Position numbers and translations under genes: made by a program. A model generated the notes under the pieces. The model had not been told where the DNA came from, made no database searches, and saw only the letters and a list, made by a program, of their open reading frames with translations. From Clostridium pasteurianum BC1 (GTDB lineage Bacteria > Bacillota > Clostridia > Clostridiales > Clostridiaceae), in assembly GCF_000389635.1 (NCBI RefSeq), contig NC_021182.1, positions 434,001 through 498,000 of the forward strand: a stretch of 64,000 nucleotides of DNA, given 5' to 3'. Below are positions 17,392-26,416 of the stretch, piece by piece. Numbering within the stretch: position 1 is the first letter of the stretch; each line of letters opens with the position of its first letter.

Positions 17392-18855
17392 GTGGAAAAT
17401 ATGGAAAAAGGAAAATATAAATTTAAGTACCTTATAATTTTAATCTATTTAGCAGCATTTTTATTTTTTGGGTTTAAAATGTTATTTTATGTAGAACACG
17501 TTGGAAGATTTCCTGATGAGATTACTCATGTTTCTTATATTGCCTATCTTGAAAAAACACATAAAATAATTCCAGATTTTAAAAGCATGACAATACTACA
17601 GCAAACAAAACCTATTGATAACAATAGCATTAAGAATGCCACCTATACTTTTGGCAGTGATTTTAATTACCTAGGTCATCCACCGTTGTATTATCAAATT
17701 ATGCGTATTAGTGGAGCAGTAAAAATTCAAAACAATACTGTAATTATTAATTTTATAAGACTTCGATCCTTTAACATAATGCTTAGTTCTCTGGCTATTT
17801 TACTTATTTTATATATTGGATATAGCAGAATTGGTAAAAATCCATTGTTACATTTCCTGTATGCAGCAATAGTAGTATCTGTACCAATGCTGGCCTATGA
17901 TTCTGCAGGTGTTAATAATGATACTTTAGCAGTAATTGGATTATCTGTTTTTGTATTTGGACTGCTGCGTTTTTCTGAGCGGAAGCGAAATTTTCCTACT
18001 TATCTTATAATAAGCTTAGGTGTATTTCTTTCTTTTATGTCTAAGCTTACAGCGGGCTTAGTAGTTTTTATTTCCTTATGTATATATATTATTTTAATTA
18101 TAATAAAAGAAAAAAATGCAGGATTTTTAATTTCCAGAAAATTATTGGCTACTTTTCCTGTATATGCTGTAACAGCTGCATATTATATAATAGTTTATTT
18201 TCAAACAAGCAGCATTATGCCTACATACAGATTGTTAGATCCTGCAGATTATTATGCCTCAGGCTTTTATGTTGATGTTGCACAGCGTACTCATATGAAT
18301 TTTACTCAATATATAATATATTTCAGTAAAAGTTTTTTGAGAACTTGGACGGGAATTGCATCAGGTGTTTCTTTAATAAAGATTGATAGACTTTTTTCTG
18401 TAAATAATATTGCATTACTTGCACTTTTGGTTCTTCCAGTTATACTAATATTCCAAATAAAAAAGGCTGCAAAAAAATCTTCTATTACTTTAGTGGCAAT
18501 TTCAGTTTATTTAGGAGTTATAATCTCAGCTATAACACAGTGTTTACGTGCTTATAATGAGTATGTAAGTATTTCAGGATATATGGGGGGATATCAATCC
18601 CGTTACTATTTATGTGGTATATCAGCCATCAGTTTGGGCATTGTAATGATTGTGAAGAATCTTTTAGAGGATGAAGATGATATATCTGTAATGAACATAG
18701 AATTTGAAAATAAATTAACGCTGCAGTGCTATCAATCAAAAACTGGTTTTAAATATAAAAAAGCAATATTGTATACTATATGTTTATTTTTTATTTTGCT
18801 ACTTTTTTATGAAGATCTTATATATTTTTTAATTAATTTTAAAGATTATCTATAG
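17392..18855 (+). CDS. Polytopic membrane protein, glycosyltransferase-like (DUF2142/GT39 type)
   Basis: 487-aa integral membrane protein with about ten hydrophobic segments. A first-loop acidic motif (RFPDEITHVSYIAYLE, residues about 40-55) resembles the PDE..H motif of DUF2142 and of lipid-linked sugar transferases of the GT39/ArnT group. The long outer loop and a late AYNEYVSISGYMGGYQSRY segment fit a GT-C fold. A GTG start is preceded by AAGGAG. The next genes are a polyprenol-phosphate-type GT2, a second glycosyltransferase and a flippase-like protein, so it probably transfers a sugar from a lipid carrier at the outer face of the membrane. The sugar and acceptor are unknown. Confidence 0.75.
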   Translation: MENMEKGKYKFKYLIILIYLAAFLFFGFKMLFYVEHVGRFPDEITHVSYIAYLEKTHKIIPDFKSMTILQQTKPIDNNSIKNATYTFGSDFNYLGHPPLYYQIMRISGAVKIQNNTVIINFIRLRSFNIMLSSLAILLILYIGYSRIGKNPLLHFLYAAIVVSVPMLAYDSAGVNNDTLAVIGLSVFVFGLLRFSERKRNFPTYLIISLGVFLSFMSKLTAGLVVFISLCIYIILIIIKEKNAGFLISRKLLATFPVYAVTAAYYIIVYFQTSSIMPTYRLLDPADYYASGFYVDVAQRTHMNFTQYIIYFSKSFLRTWTGIASGVSLIKIDRLFSVNNIALLALLVLPVILIFQIKKAAKKSSITLVAISVYLGVIISAITQCLRAYNEYVSISGYMGGYQSRYYLCGISAISLGIVMIVKNLLEDEDDISVMNIEFENKLTLQCYQSKTGFKYKKAILYTICLFFILLLFYEDLIYFLINFKDYL

Positions 18856-18894
18856 ATTATAATTAAATTTAATGGAACGGGGGCAATTAATTTT

Positions 18895-19878
18895 ATGAAA
18901 CTTATAATTCAGATACCTTGTTACAATGAAGAGAATACTTTACCACAAACTTTTAAAGATTTACCTGATTCTATTAAAGGTATAGATGAAATAGAGTATC
19001 TTATAATAAATGATGGAAGTACAGATAATACCGTGGATGTAGCTAAGTCTCTTGGCATACATCATGTGATTTGTTTTAAACAAAATAAAGGACTTGCAGC
19101 AGGTTTTATGGCTGGCATTGATGCATGTTTATGCCTAGGAGCAGATGTTATTGTTAATACCGATGCCGATAATCAGTATTCTGGTGATGATATTAAAAAT
19201 CTTGTAAGGCCAATTATAGATGGGAAGTATGATATTGTTATTGGCAGCCGCCCTATAGATGAAACAGAACATTTTTCGAAAAATAAAAAATTATTTCAGC
19301 ATTTAGGCAGTTGGGTAGTAAGAAAAGCTTCAAATACGGATATACCTGATGCACCTAGTGGTTTTAGGGCATATTCACGTAATGCGGCAATAAAATTAAA
19401 TGTGGTAAATCAATATACCTATACACTTGAAACAATAATACAAGCTGGTCAGGATAAAATAGCCATAACTTCCGTTCCTGTGAAAACGAATCCTGAGATT
19501 AGAAAATCTCGTCTTTTTAAAGGTATAGGCAGTTATATAAAACGTTCATCCATGACTATTATACGTGCATATATGATGTATAAACCTCTTAAATTTTTCT
19601 GTATTATTGGAGCTACTGTTTTTGTAATAGGATTTATAATAGCAATGCGATTTTTAATGTTTTATTTGGAAAATAGCGGTAGGGGCCATATACAATCTAT
19701 TCTACTCAGTGTTCTTTTAATGCTATTTGGTTTTCAAACCTTTATTACTGGGCTCCAGGCAGATTTAATTGCCGCTAATCGTAAATTATTGGAAGATATT
19801 CAATACCGTGTACGTAAATTTGATTATGATTCAGAGGTGAAAAATTCAAAGGCAGAGAAAAAAGATGAAACAGACTAA
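18895..19878 (+). CDS. GT2 family glycosyltransferase (polyprenol-phosphate type)
   Basis: 327 residues. The N-terminal GT-A domain (IIQIPCYNEENTLPQT, LIINDGSTDNT, and the metal motif NTDADNQY near residue 97) is followed by SRPIDETEHFSK and a C-terminal part with two membrane helices (about 235-257 and 265-285). This layout matches dolichol/undecaprenol-phosphate sugar synthases such as DPM1, GtrB and ArnC. It would load a sugar on undecaprenyl phosphate at the inner face for the GT-C-like protein encoded just upstream. It ends in the next gene with a 14-base overlap. Confidence 0.88.
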   Translation: MKLIIQIPCYNEENTLPQTFKDLPDSIKGIDEIEYLIINDGSTDNTVDVAKSLGIHHVICFKQNKGLAAGFMAGIDACLCLGADVIVNTDADNQYSGDDIKNLVRPIIDGKYDIVIGSRPIDETEHFSKNKKLFQHLGSWVVRKASNTDIPDAPSGFRAYSRNAAIKLNVVNQYTYTLETIIQAGQDKIAITSVPVKTNPEIRKSRLFKGIGSYIKRSSMTIIRAYMMYKPLKFFCIIGATVFVIGFIIAMRFLMFYLENSGRGHIQSILLSVLLMLFGFQTFITGLQADLIAANRKLLEDIQYRVRKFDYDSEVKNSKAEKKDETD

Positions 19879-20893
19879 TTTTAAAAGAGATTGTATTAAC
19901 AATATTGTTCATAACAAAAAGTTACTATTTATAACTACAAAAAATATTGATTATATACGTAATTCTCAAGAAATAGATTCTTTGAAAAAATCAGCTGCAG
20001 AGGTTAGGGTAATAGGTTATAGCGATAAAGGATATATTTCTAGACTTATTAAGATATATGTTCAGCTGCTTACTATATCCCTAAAAAGCTATGAAGTGAT
20101 ATTTGTAGGCTTTGCTCCTCAGCTGATTGTACCTTTTTTTAGTTTTAGATTTAAAAAGAAAATTGTTGTAGAAGATTTTTTTATTTCTTTGTATGATACA
20201 ATGATAAATGATCGAAAAAAATTTAAACAAAATAGTATATTGGCTAAGATACTTTTATATTTAGATAAAATCACACTGAAAAAGGCTCATGAAATTATTG
20301 TTGATACTTGCGCTCATGGTGATTATTTTGTAAAAGAACTTGAAGCTGATAAAGGCAAAATAAATATCTTATATCTTACAGCTGATTCATCAATTTATTA
20401 TCCAAGATTAACTCAGAAGCCAAAGGAATTAAGTAATAAGTTTTTAGTATTGTATTTTGGCAGTATCTTGCCATTGCAAGGCATAAATACTATTTTGGAA
20501 TGTGTCGAAAAAATGAAAAATATATCTTCTATAGTTTTTGAAATAATAGGGCCTGTAAGTAAAGCACATATGGAAAAATACAAAGCATGTGAAAATTTAA
20601 TCTTTATCCCTTGGCTTTCTCAATCTGCTTTAGCAGAAAAAATTTCAGAAGCAGATTTATGCTTGGCTGGACATTTTAACAGTACTATAGGCAAAGCAGC
20701 CAGAACGATTCCCGGTAAAGCTTATATTTATAATTCTATGAAAAAACCAATGATATTAGGAGATAATTCTGCTAATCGTGAGCTGTTTGAAGAAGATAAT
20801 ATTAATAACTATTATGTTGAAATGGGTAATTCCGATAAATTAAAAGAAAAAATACTTTACGTGATGAAAAAGAAAAATTTTAAGGAAAACTAA
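19865..20893 (+). CDS. Glycosyltransferase, GT-B fold (GT4-like)
   Basis: 342 residues. A Rossmann-like N-terminal half (KKLLFITTKNIDYIRN, VIFVGFAPQLIVPF) and a C-terminal half with VLYFGSILPLQGINTILE and a late PGKAYIYNSMKKPMILGDN resemble GT4-type glycosyltransferases. Its start overlaps the GT2 gene by 14 bases, so the two are likely coupled. It is predicted cytoplasmic, and donor and acceptor are not evident. Identity with a particular family is inferred from local motifs, not from an alignment. Confidence 0.75.
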   Translation: MKQTNFKRDCINNIVHNKKLLFITTKNIDYIRNSQEIDSLKKSAAEVRVIGYSDKGYISRLIKIYVQLLTISLKSYEVIFVGFAPQLIVPFFSFRFKKKIVVEDFFISLYDTMINDRKKFKQNSILAKILLYLDKITLKKAHEIIVDTCAHGDYFVKELEADKGKINILYLTADSSIYYPRLTQKPKELSNKFLVLYFGSILPLQGINTILECVEKMKNISSIVFEIIGPVSKAHMEKYKACENLIFIPWLSQSALAEKISEADLCLAGHFNSTIGKAARTIPGKAYIYNSMKKPMILGDNSANRELFEEDNINNYYVEMGNSDKLKEKILYVMKKKNFKEN

Positions 20894-21011
20894 AATATGT
20901 TTAGATAGTTATAAGGTATGTGAAAATAAATAGCAAGTGAAAGATAAGAGTATACTGACTAGTTATTTATTTGAGGATGTCTAAAACTAATTAGAAAGAA
21001 ATGAGTTTTAT

Positions 21012-21944
21012 ATGAGAAATAAGATTATTAAATATATAGGATACATAATTACAATAGTAGCATTTATTTTTATAGGAAAATCTTTTCTTTCCATGAATTT
21101 AGATGTGAAATACATAAAAAATCCATTTTCAGCTATAATATTTGTGATATTAATGTCTATAGGATATGCCGTAACAGTCTATATATCCTCTTATGCCTGG
21201 AAAAGCATATTAGAGTTTATTAATAAAGATTCTATACCATTTAAAGATATTACAGGTGTCTACGTAAAATCTAATATTGCTAAATACTTGCCTGGAAATG
21301 TAATGCATTTTGCAGGTAGAAATTTATTGGCAAGTAGGCTTGGATTTAAGCAGCTGGATATTACCTTTTGTACTATACTTGAAATAGTCGTGTTGATTTT
21401 TACTGCAGTTATTATACCACTTATATTTGCAATGAGAATTTTTAGAAATTCACTAGAATATGCATTACTTAAAGTAAATCATAATATTATTTGGGTGGTT
21501 TTAACAGCTTTAGCCATATTGGTATTACTAGCAATTTGGATTATATGTAAAAAGAAACAGCTTTTAAAAAACTACAGTCATATATTTACAAAGAAATTTC
21601 TTATACTTTTATGCAAATTATTTTTTATTTATAGTATAACACTAATAATTCCCGGAATATTTTTGATGTTATCTTTAAAATTCATTCTTCATTGTAACGT
21701 TTCGCTGAATATGACTATGATAATAATATCTTCTTATACGATTTCCTGGGTGCTTGGCTTTATAGCACCTGGCGCTCCAGGGGGAATAGGCATAAGAGAA
21801 ACGATTTTACTTCTTATATTAACGCCATTTTATACAAATAGTGTAGTGCTTATGGCGACTATTATACTTAGAGTTATATCAGTTTTAGGGGATTTAATAG
21901 CATTTTTTTTAGAACCTGTAATAGAAAGTAAAGTTTTATCTTAA
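21012..21944 (+). CDS. Lysylphosphatidylglycerol synthase-type transmembrane protein
   Basis: 310-aa integral membrane protein with about eight hydrophobic segments. YLPGNVMHFAGRN (about residue 95) and the C-terminal SWVLGFIAPGAPGGIGIRE are signatures of the membrane domain of MprF-like lysyl-PG synthases (YbhN/UPF0104 family). It has no catalytic aminoacyl transferase domain. Such stand-alone proteins are often near glycosyltransferases and are thought to move lipid-linked molecules across the membrane. It is likely the last gene of the glycan group that starts at 17392; a terminator follows. Confidence 0.85.
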   Translation: MRNKIIKYIGYIITIVAFIFIGKSFLSMNLDVKYIKNPFSAIIFVILMSIGYAVTVYISSYAWKSILEFINKDSIPFKDITGVYVKSNIAKYLPGNVMHFAGRNLLASRLGFKQLDITFCTILEIVVLIFTAVIIPLIFAMRIFRNSLEYALLKVNHNIIWVVLTALAILVLLAIWIICKKKQLLKNYSHIFTKKFLILLCKLFFIYSITLIIPGIFLMLSLKFILHCNVSLNMTMIIISSYTISWVLGFIAPGAPGGIGIRETILLLILTPFYTNSVVLMATIILRVISVLGDLIAFFLEPVIESKVLS

Positions 21945-21964
21945 TACAAAAACTAGATTAACTA

Positions 21965-22005
21965 AGAAGACACTATGAAATTCCCATAATTTCATAGTGT
22001 CTTCT
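21965..22005. terminator. Bidirectional terminator between convergent genes
   Basis: AGAAGACACTATGAAAT pairs with ATTTCATAGTGTCTTCT, with T-rich flanks on both sides. It separates the glycan group (+) from ugd (-) and resembles the stem at 17036. Confidence 0.85.
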
Positions 22006-22017
22006 ATTATTTCTATG

Positions 22018-23325
22018 CTATTTTCTGCCTACACCCTCATAAATAAATCCTAATTCTTTTACTTTTGTTGCTGGCAGCATATTTCTTGTATCTATAATTA
22101 TTTTTTGTTTTATTAATTTTGCAATATTATTTAAATTTAAGTTTCTATACTCATTCCATTCTGTAACCAGCATTAAAGCATCTGCATCTTTAACTGCTTC
22201 TAGACTATATTCACAGTATATGATCTTATCACCAAATAATTTTTTTGCATTATTTAATGCTTTTGGATCATGCACTTTTATTTTACAATTATTTTTTATT
22301 AATTCATTTATTATACTAATGGCTGGTGACTCTCTCATATCATCTGTTTCAGATTTAAAAGCTAAGCCTAATATGGCAATACACCTATCATTCAAATCTC
22401 CCAATATATTTTTAAGTTTCTTAACCATTCTGATTTTTTGTAATTCATTAGAATTTATAACCTCTTTAACCAGACTCATATTAACATCGTATTTAGCTCC
22501 AATTTGTACCAAGGCTTTTGTATCCTTTGGGAAACAGCTTCCACCATATCCGGGACCTGCATGCAAAAATTTAGAATTTATTCTGCCGTCCATGCCTAAA
22601 GCTTTTGCCACTTCATTTACATCTGCTCCAATAGTTTCTGATAGATTTGCAATTTGATTTATAAATGTAATTTTTGTTGCTAAAAAAGCATTGTTTGCAT
22701 ATTTTATTAGTTCAGCAGTTTCATAATTACACCATACAAAAGGAGTTTCTACTAAATATAAAGATCTATAGACATCCTTAAGTATTTCTTTTGATTTTTC
22801 AGATTCATAGCCTATAATAACTCTGTCTGGATGGAAAAAATCAGTTATAGCCTTACCTTCTCTTAAAAATTCTGGATTTGAAACTACATCAAAGTTATCT
22901 GAATTTGTTTTCTCTTTTATGTATTCTTTTATCCATTTATTTGTTCCAACTGGAACTGTAGACTTAGTAACAATAACTTTATAATCATTTAAGTTTTTAG
23001 AAATTTCATTAATTACATTTTCTACCTGAGATAAGTCCACATCACCATTATCCTTTGGAGGTGTTCCAACTCCTATGAAAATTACTTCTGATTCAATTAT
23101 GGATGAAGCAATATCTGAGCTGAATCTTAAGCGTTTACTTTTTAAATTCCTATTTAGATAGTCATTAATGCCGTGTTCGTAAATTGGAGATATACCAGCA
23201 TTAAGTTTATCTACTTTTTCTTTATCAATATCAACACCTATAACCTGGTTACCAAAATCAGCAAAACCTATTGCTGCAACTAAACCCACATATCCTGTAC
23301 CTACTACTGTTATTCTTTTAGACAT
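22018..23325 (-). CDS. ugd: UDP-glucose 6-dehydrogenase
   Basis: 435 residues. It oxidises UDP-glucose to UDP-glucuronate with two NAD+. Visible: the N-terminal NAD site (ITVVGTGYVGLVAAIGFADFG), GVGTPPKDNGDVDLS, STVPVGTN, SNPEFLREG, and the active-site Cys in GPGYGGSCFPKDTKAL (about residue 260). The C-terminal UDP-binding domain is complete (LGLAFKSETDDMRESPA). It is convergent with the glycan genes and likely supplies uronic acid for the same polymer. Repeat copy D begins about 30 bases upstream of its start. Confidence 0.96.
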   Translation of the reverse strand: MSKRITVVGTGYVGLVAAIGFADFGNQVIGVDIDKEKVDKLNAGISPIYEHGINDYLNRNLKSKRLRFSSDIASSIIESEVIFIGVGTPPKDNGDVDLSQVENVINEISKNLNDYKVIVTKSTVPVGTNKWIKEYIKEKTNSDNFDVVSNPEFLREGKAITDFFHPDRVIIGYESEKSKEILKDVYRSLYLVETPFVWCNYETAELIKYANNAFLATKITFINQIANLSETIGADVNEVAKALGMDGRINSKFLHAGPGYGGSCFPKDTKALVQIGAKYDVNMSLVKEVINSNELQKIRMVKKLKNILGDLNDRCIAILGLAFKSETDDMRESPAISIINELIKNNCKIKVHDPKALNNAKKLFGDKIIYCEYSLEAVKDADALMLVTEWNEYRNLNLNNIAKLIKQKIIIDTRNMLPATKVKELGFIYEGVGRK

Positions 23326-23354
23326 ATACTAACACTCCATTTCCTATTAAATTT

Positions 23355-23591
23355 TTATCCGATGACTACCATCCGTAATGCTCCCGTCGCACTCTGTGAA
23401 AGTGATTCGCACAAAATTAAAAATTTTGGATCTCTACTTGCACGCTGTGAAAGCGATTCACAGAAAATCCAAGATTTTTGTTCTCTGCTTTTCTATCAAA
23501 GTGGGAGATAACGGCTGCTACGTCCCTGGATAACGATTTCTAAGTTTCAGCTGGAGAAAAAAACTCCACCTGAAACAAAGAACTCTGTTTA
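23355..23591 (+). repeat. Structured repeat, copy D (long type with two inserted units)
   Basis: TTATCCGATGACTA, second stem CATCCGT/ACGGCTG, CTCCC/GGGAG, then CTACGTCCCTGGATAACGATTT and a terminal hairpin (GTTTCAGCTGGAG / CTCCACCTGAAAC) ending AACTCTGTTTA. The apex carries two tandem ~50-base units in the orientation opposite to the element. Copy C, near 6 kb, is the inverted counterpart. Confidence 0.88.
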
Positions 23592-23734
23592 TAATAATTG
23601 CTCCATATATTAAATAATACAATTTTATAGTTTGATTGATTACTATTTTTGTTATTATATAACTTAAAGTTAACATTATTAAGTGACAGCTATGGGTAAA
23701 AAATATAAATAATTTATGAATTAAAGAGAGGACT

Positions 23735-23880
23735 ATACTTCAGGCATCTGGCAGTAGTAAAGTGGATATAATAAGAAGATTATTCAATGGGGAAATAACT
23801 ACTGAAAATCCGTCTTCTATGCTTAGGTGTATTCATCGGTAACTGTAATTGTAGATAAAGAGTCAGGAGCCTTTGTATAA
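23735..23880 (+). pseudogene. nagB: Remnant of a glucosamine-6-phosphate deaminase-type gene (C-terminal end)
   Basis: One frame reads ILQASGSSKVDIIRRLF... and then NGEITTENPSSML, the next frame continues SVTVIVDKESGAFV and stops. Together they match the end of the NagB sugar-phosphate isomerase family (kA..i...l.G.it...PaS.Lq.H..v.vi.D..A). A frameshift lies near 23830, and the rest of the gene is missing. It is a decayed fragment between repeat copies D and E. Confidence 0.6.
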
Positions 23881-24065
23881 CCCACACTTATACTTTGCAT
23901 TCCAGGGGTGTAAAGTACAGAAAAAATGGAAATTATTACACCCATGGGGTACAATAATTCAATTTACTTATAATTATCCTTGATTAGATTAAATGTTTGA
24001 AGTATAATAAAGCAAATAAACATATTATTCATATATATTTAATATGAATATAATTGTGTTGTAAT
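23881..24065. other. Intergenic, AT-rich
   Basis: One imperfect hairpin with arms GGTGTAA/TTACACC around 23908-23945 is present. I see no gene or promoter that I can support. Confidence 0.4.
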
Positions 24066-24187
24066 TTATCTAATGACAAGCTGTTGTAACAATCTATATC
24101 TTAAAAACTTTGGTAACAGCGGCACATCCTTGGATAATTCATCTAAACTTAGCGTGAGTACAAATTCAACTAAGTAAGATTCATTGA
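24066..24187 (+). repeat. Structured repeat, copy E (short, diverged)
   Basis: Diverged copy: TTATCTAATGACAAG, GCTGTTGT/ACAGCGGC stem, ACATCCTTGGATAATTCATCTAAAC and a tail ending ATTCATTGA. The second stem still pairs despite changes. It ends 56 bases before cysE, in the same direction. Confidence 0.8.
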
Positions 24188-24243
24188 TTAATAAAAATAC
24201 GTTTTAAAAATTAAAATTATGATTTAGGACGGGGAGTGAATAT

Positions 24244-25203
24244 ATGAGCAGAGATTTCGATGAAAATATGGTTCAATTGGTATCAGAGATTGCGGCGAAT
24301 TATAGACGAAATTCTATTTTTTCACTATATGCTTCTTCTAAATTAGCTAGTAAAGTTGAAATTATAGAAATTTTGCAGGAACTAAGACAATTGGTTTTTC
24401 CGGGTTTTTTTGAAAGTAAAAAATTGTCAAGCGATACAATAGAATATTATATAGGAGATCTTTTAATTAGTATTGAGGAAAAATTACATAGACAGATAAA
24501 ATGTGCATTGCTATATAAGAATAGTATTGATAATGAATCTGAGGCTTCATGTTTAGAAGAAAAAACAAATAATATATGTTTAACATTTTTAAAATTATTA
24601 CCTAAGATACAGGAATACATTAATACAGATCTTAAAGCGGCATATGATGGAGATCCATCTGCTGGAGATATAGAACAGATTATATTTTCATATCCAGGTA
24701 TATTTGCAGTAAGTATTTACAGAATAGCTCATGAACTTTATAAATTATCAGTACCATGCATTCCAAGGATTATGACAGAATATGCACATAGTGAAACAGG
24801 AATTGATATCAATGCAGGTGCTCAAATTGGAAAATACTTTTTTATAGATCATGGCACAGGTGTTGTTATTGGCGAAACTTCTATTATTGGAGAAAATGTA
24901 AAGATATATCAAGGAGTAACATTAGGCGCCCTGTCAACTAGAGGAGGACAAAGTCTTCAAGGTGTAAAAAGGCATCCAACAATTGAAGATAATGTTACCA
25001 TATATTCAGGAGCTTCTATTTTAGGTGGAGATACTATTATTGGAAAAAATTCAGTAATAGGTGGGAATGCTTTTATTACAAAATCAGTTCCAGAAGATAC
25101 AAGGGTTAGTATTAAGAATCCAGAACTTAAATTTAGAAATAGCAATAGCAATAGTAAACCTAAAGAGCTGGAACAGGAATTTATATTTGATTGGATTATA
25201 TAA
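24244..25203 (+). CDS. cysE: Serine O-acetyltransferase (EpsC-like)
   Basis: 319 residues. It transfers acetyl from acetyl-CoA to L-serine, giving O-acetylserine for cysteine synthesis. The N-terminal part (about 1-190) is helical, with DLKAAYDGDPSAGDIEQIIFSYPG and a RIAHELY helix. The C-terminal part is a left-handed beta-helix of hexapeptide repeats (GIDINAGAQIGKYFFIDHGTG, VIGETSIIGENVKIYQGVTLG, catalytic His in IDHGTG). A GGGGAGTG site precedes the ATG. No cysK is adjacent. The length fits the longer EpsC-type enzymes. Repeat copy E lies in the leader. Confidence 0.92.
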   Translation: MSRDFDENMVQLVSEIAANYRRNSIFSLYASSKLASKVEIIEILQELRQLVFPGFFESKKLSSDTIEYYIGDLLISIEEKLHRQIKCALLYKNSIDNESEASCLEEKTNNICLTFLKLLPKIQEYINTDLKAAYDGDPSAGDIEQIIFSYPGIFAVSIYRIAHELYKLSVPCIPRIMTEYAHSETGIDINAGAQIGKYFFIDHGTGVVIGETSIIGENVKIYQGVTLGALSTRGGQSLQGVKRHPTIEDNVTIYSGASILGGDTIIGKNSVIGGNAFITKSVPEDTRVSIKNPELKFRNSNSNSKPKELEQEFIFDWII

Positions 25204-25332
25204 AGACATTGTGTATGTAGGAATAAATATGAAAGCCATAATTAGTGTTTCCAATCAACTCTATATAAGTAAATATTGACAATAATACATATCTTATTGT
25301 AACATATACACAAATAATTTGATTAGTAGGAA

Positions 25333-25346
25333 TGACCAACCAGTCA
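25333..25346 (+). promoter_or_regulatory. TetR-type operator-like palindrome
   Basis: TGACCAACCAGTCA resembles the TGACnnnnnnGTCA type palindromes bound by many TetR regulators. No TetR gene is adjacent and the target is unclear, so this is a motif observation only. Confidence 0.3.
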
Positions 25347-25353
25347 AACTGGA

Positions 25354-25393
25354 GGCCAGGTATTTTTATGAAAGTAAAAATGCTTGGCCTTTT
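25354..25393 (+). terminator. Hairpin with T-tail
   Basis: GGCCA.GTATTTTTA pairs with TAAAAAT.CTTGGCC and is followed by TTTT. It could end cysE transcription. Confidence 0.55.
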
Positions 25394-25508
25394 ATGTTAA
25401 TTAGAATTCTAAATAAACTTGGATTTAATTCAGGATATTTACTCAACAGTAATTAAAGAAAATGAAGTTAGTGCTGTAGAGTAATGTTCATTAATAATAG
25501 CTTAAAAA

Positions 25509-25553
25509 AATAAGGATCATCAGATGACTTGTTGAAGTCTGATGATCCTTATT
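25509..25553. terminator. Strong bidirectional hairpin
   Basis: Perfect 16-base arms AATAAGGATCATCAGA and TCTGATGATCCTTATT separated by 13 bases. It sits between cysE and the ATPase gene. The remaining bases of 25204-25649 show no gene. Confidence 0.75.
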
Positions 25554-25649
25554 ATTAATTAAATTGATAAATACACTTTAAAAGACTTTTGTGTTTTACT
25601 TCACAAGGGTATAATGAAAATCATAATTATAAATTTAGGAGAGAGCATT

Positions 25650-26393
25650 ATGGATATATTAGAGTGTAATCAATATTTGAGAAGTATAGAACTTAAAAGA
25701 GAACACATAAAATCTTTGTCTGAATATCCCTACCGTCTTCCTGCTATAAAAAATTTGTCAAATTTAAAATTTCATCCAAAGGTGACTTACATTATAGGTG
25801 AGAATGGTTCTGGTAAATCCACAATTTTAGAGGCGATTGCAGTTGCCTATGGATTTAATCCGGAAGGAGGAACAATCAACTTCAATTTTTCATCCATGGA
25901 TACTCACTCAGAATTATATAATCATATAAAATTGATAAAGGGAGTACGAAAGCCTAAAGATGGATTTTTTCTAAGAGCTGAAAGCTTTTATAATCTTGCA
26001 ACAAATGTTGATGAACTTGACAGGGAAGTTCCAGGTCTTGTGAATTTCTATGGGGGAAAATCATTACATAAACAATCTCACGGAGAATCCTTTTTTTCGG
26101 TATTTATAAATAGATTTGGCGGTGATGGATTGTATATATTAGATGAGCCAGAGGCTGCACTATCACCTTCAAGGCAACTTTCTATGCTTGCTAGAATTCA
26201 TGAATTAGTAAAGCAGAGATCTCAATTCATTATTGTAACTCATTCTCCAATTATAATGGCATATCCAGATGCCACTATTTATGAAATAAAGGATACTTTA
26301 GAGTTAGTTAAATATGAGGATACCGAGCATTATCAGATAATGAAAAATTTTATTAATAATAAGGATAAGATGATAAATATTCTTATGGGGTAA
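25650..26393 (+). CDS. Stand-alone AAA/ABC-type ATPase
   Basis: About 247 residues from ATG 25650, chosen for the TTAGGAGAG site before it. It has Walker A (GENGSGKST, about residue 48), Walker B with the catalytic Glu (LYILDEPEAALSP, about 165-177), and a switch His (IVTHSPIIMAYP). A signature-like segment, SHGESFFSVF, precedes Walker B. The family is that of small RecF/ABC-like predicted ATPases without membrane domains, and its role is not defined. The downstream LysR gene starts 23 bases after its stop. Confidence 0.8.
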   Translation: MDILECNQYLRSIELKREHIKSLSEYPYRLPAIKNLSNLKFHPKVTYIIGENGSGKSTILEAIAVAYGFNPEGGTINFNFSSMDTHSELYNHIKLIKGVRKPKDGFFLRAESFYNLATNVDELDREVPGLVNFYGGKSLHKQSHGESFFSVFINRFGGDGLYILDEPEAALSPSRQLSMLARIHELVKQRSQFIIVTHSPIIMAYPDATIYEIKDTLELVKYEDTEHYQIMKNFINNKDKMINILMG

Positions 26394-26416
26394 AGGAAGA
26401 AAAGGGAGGGAATGCT

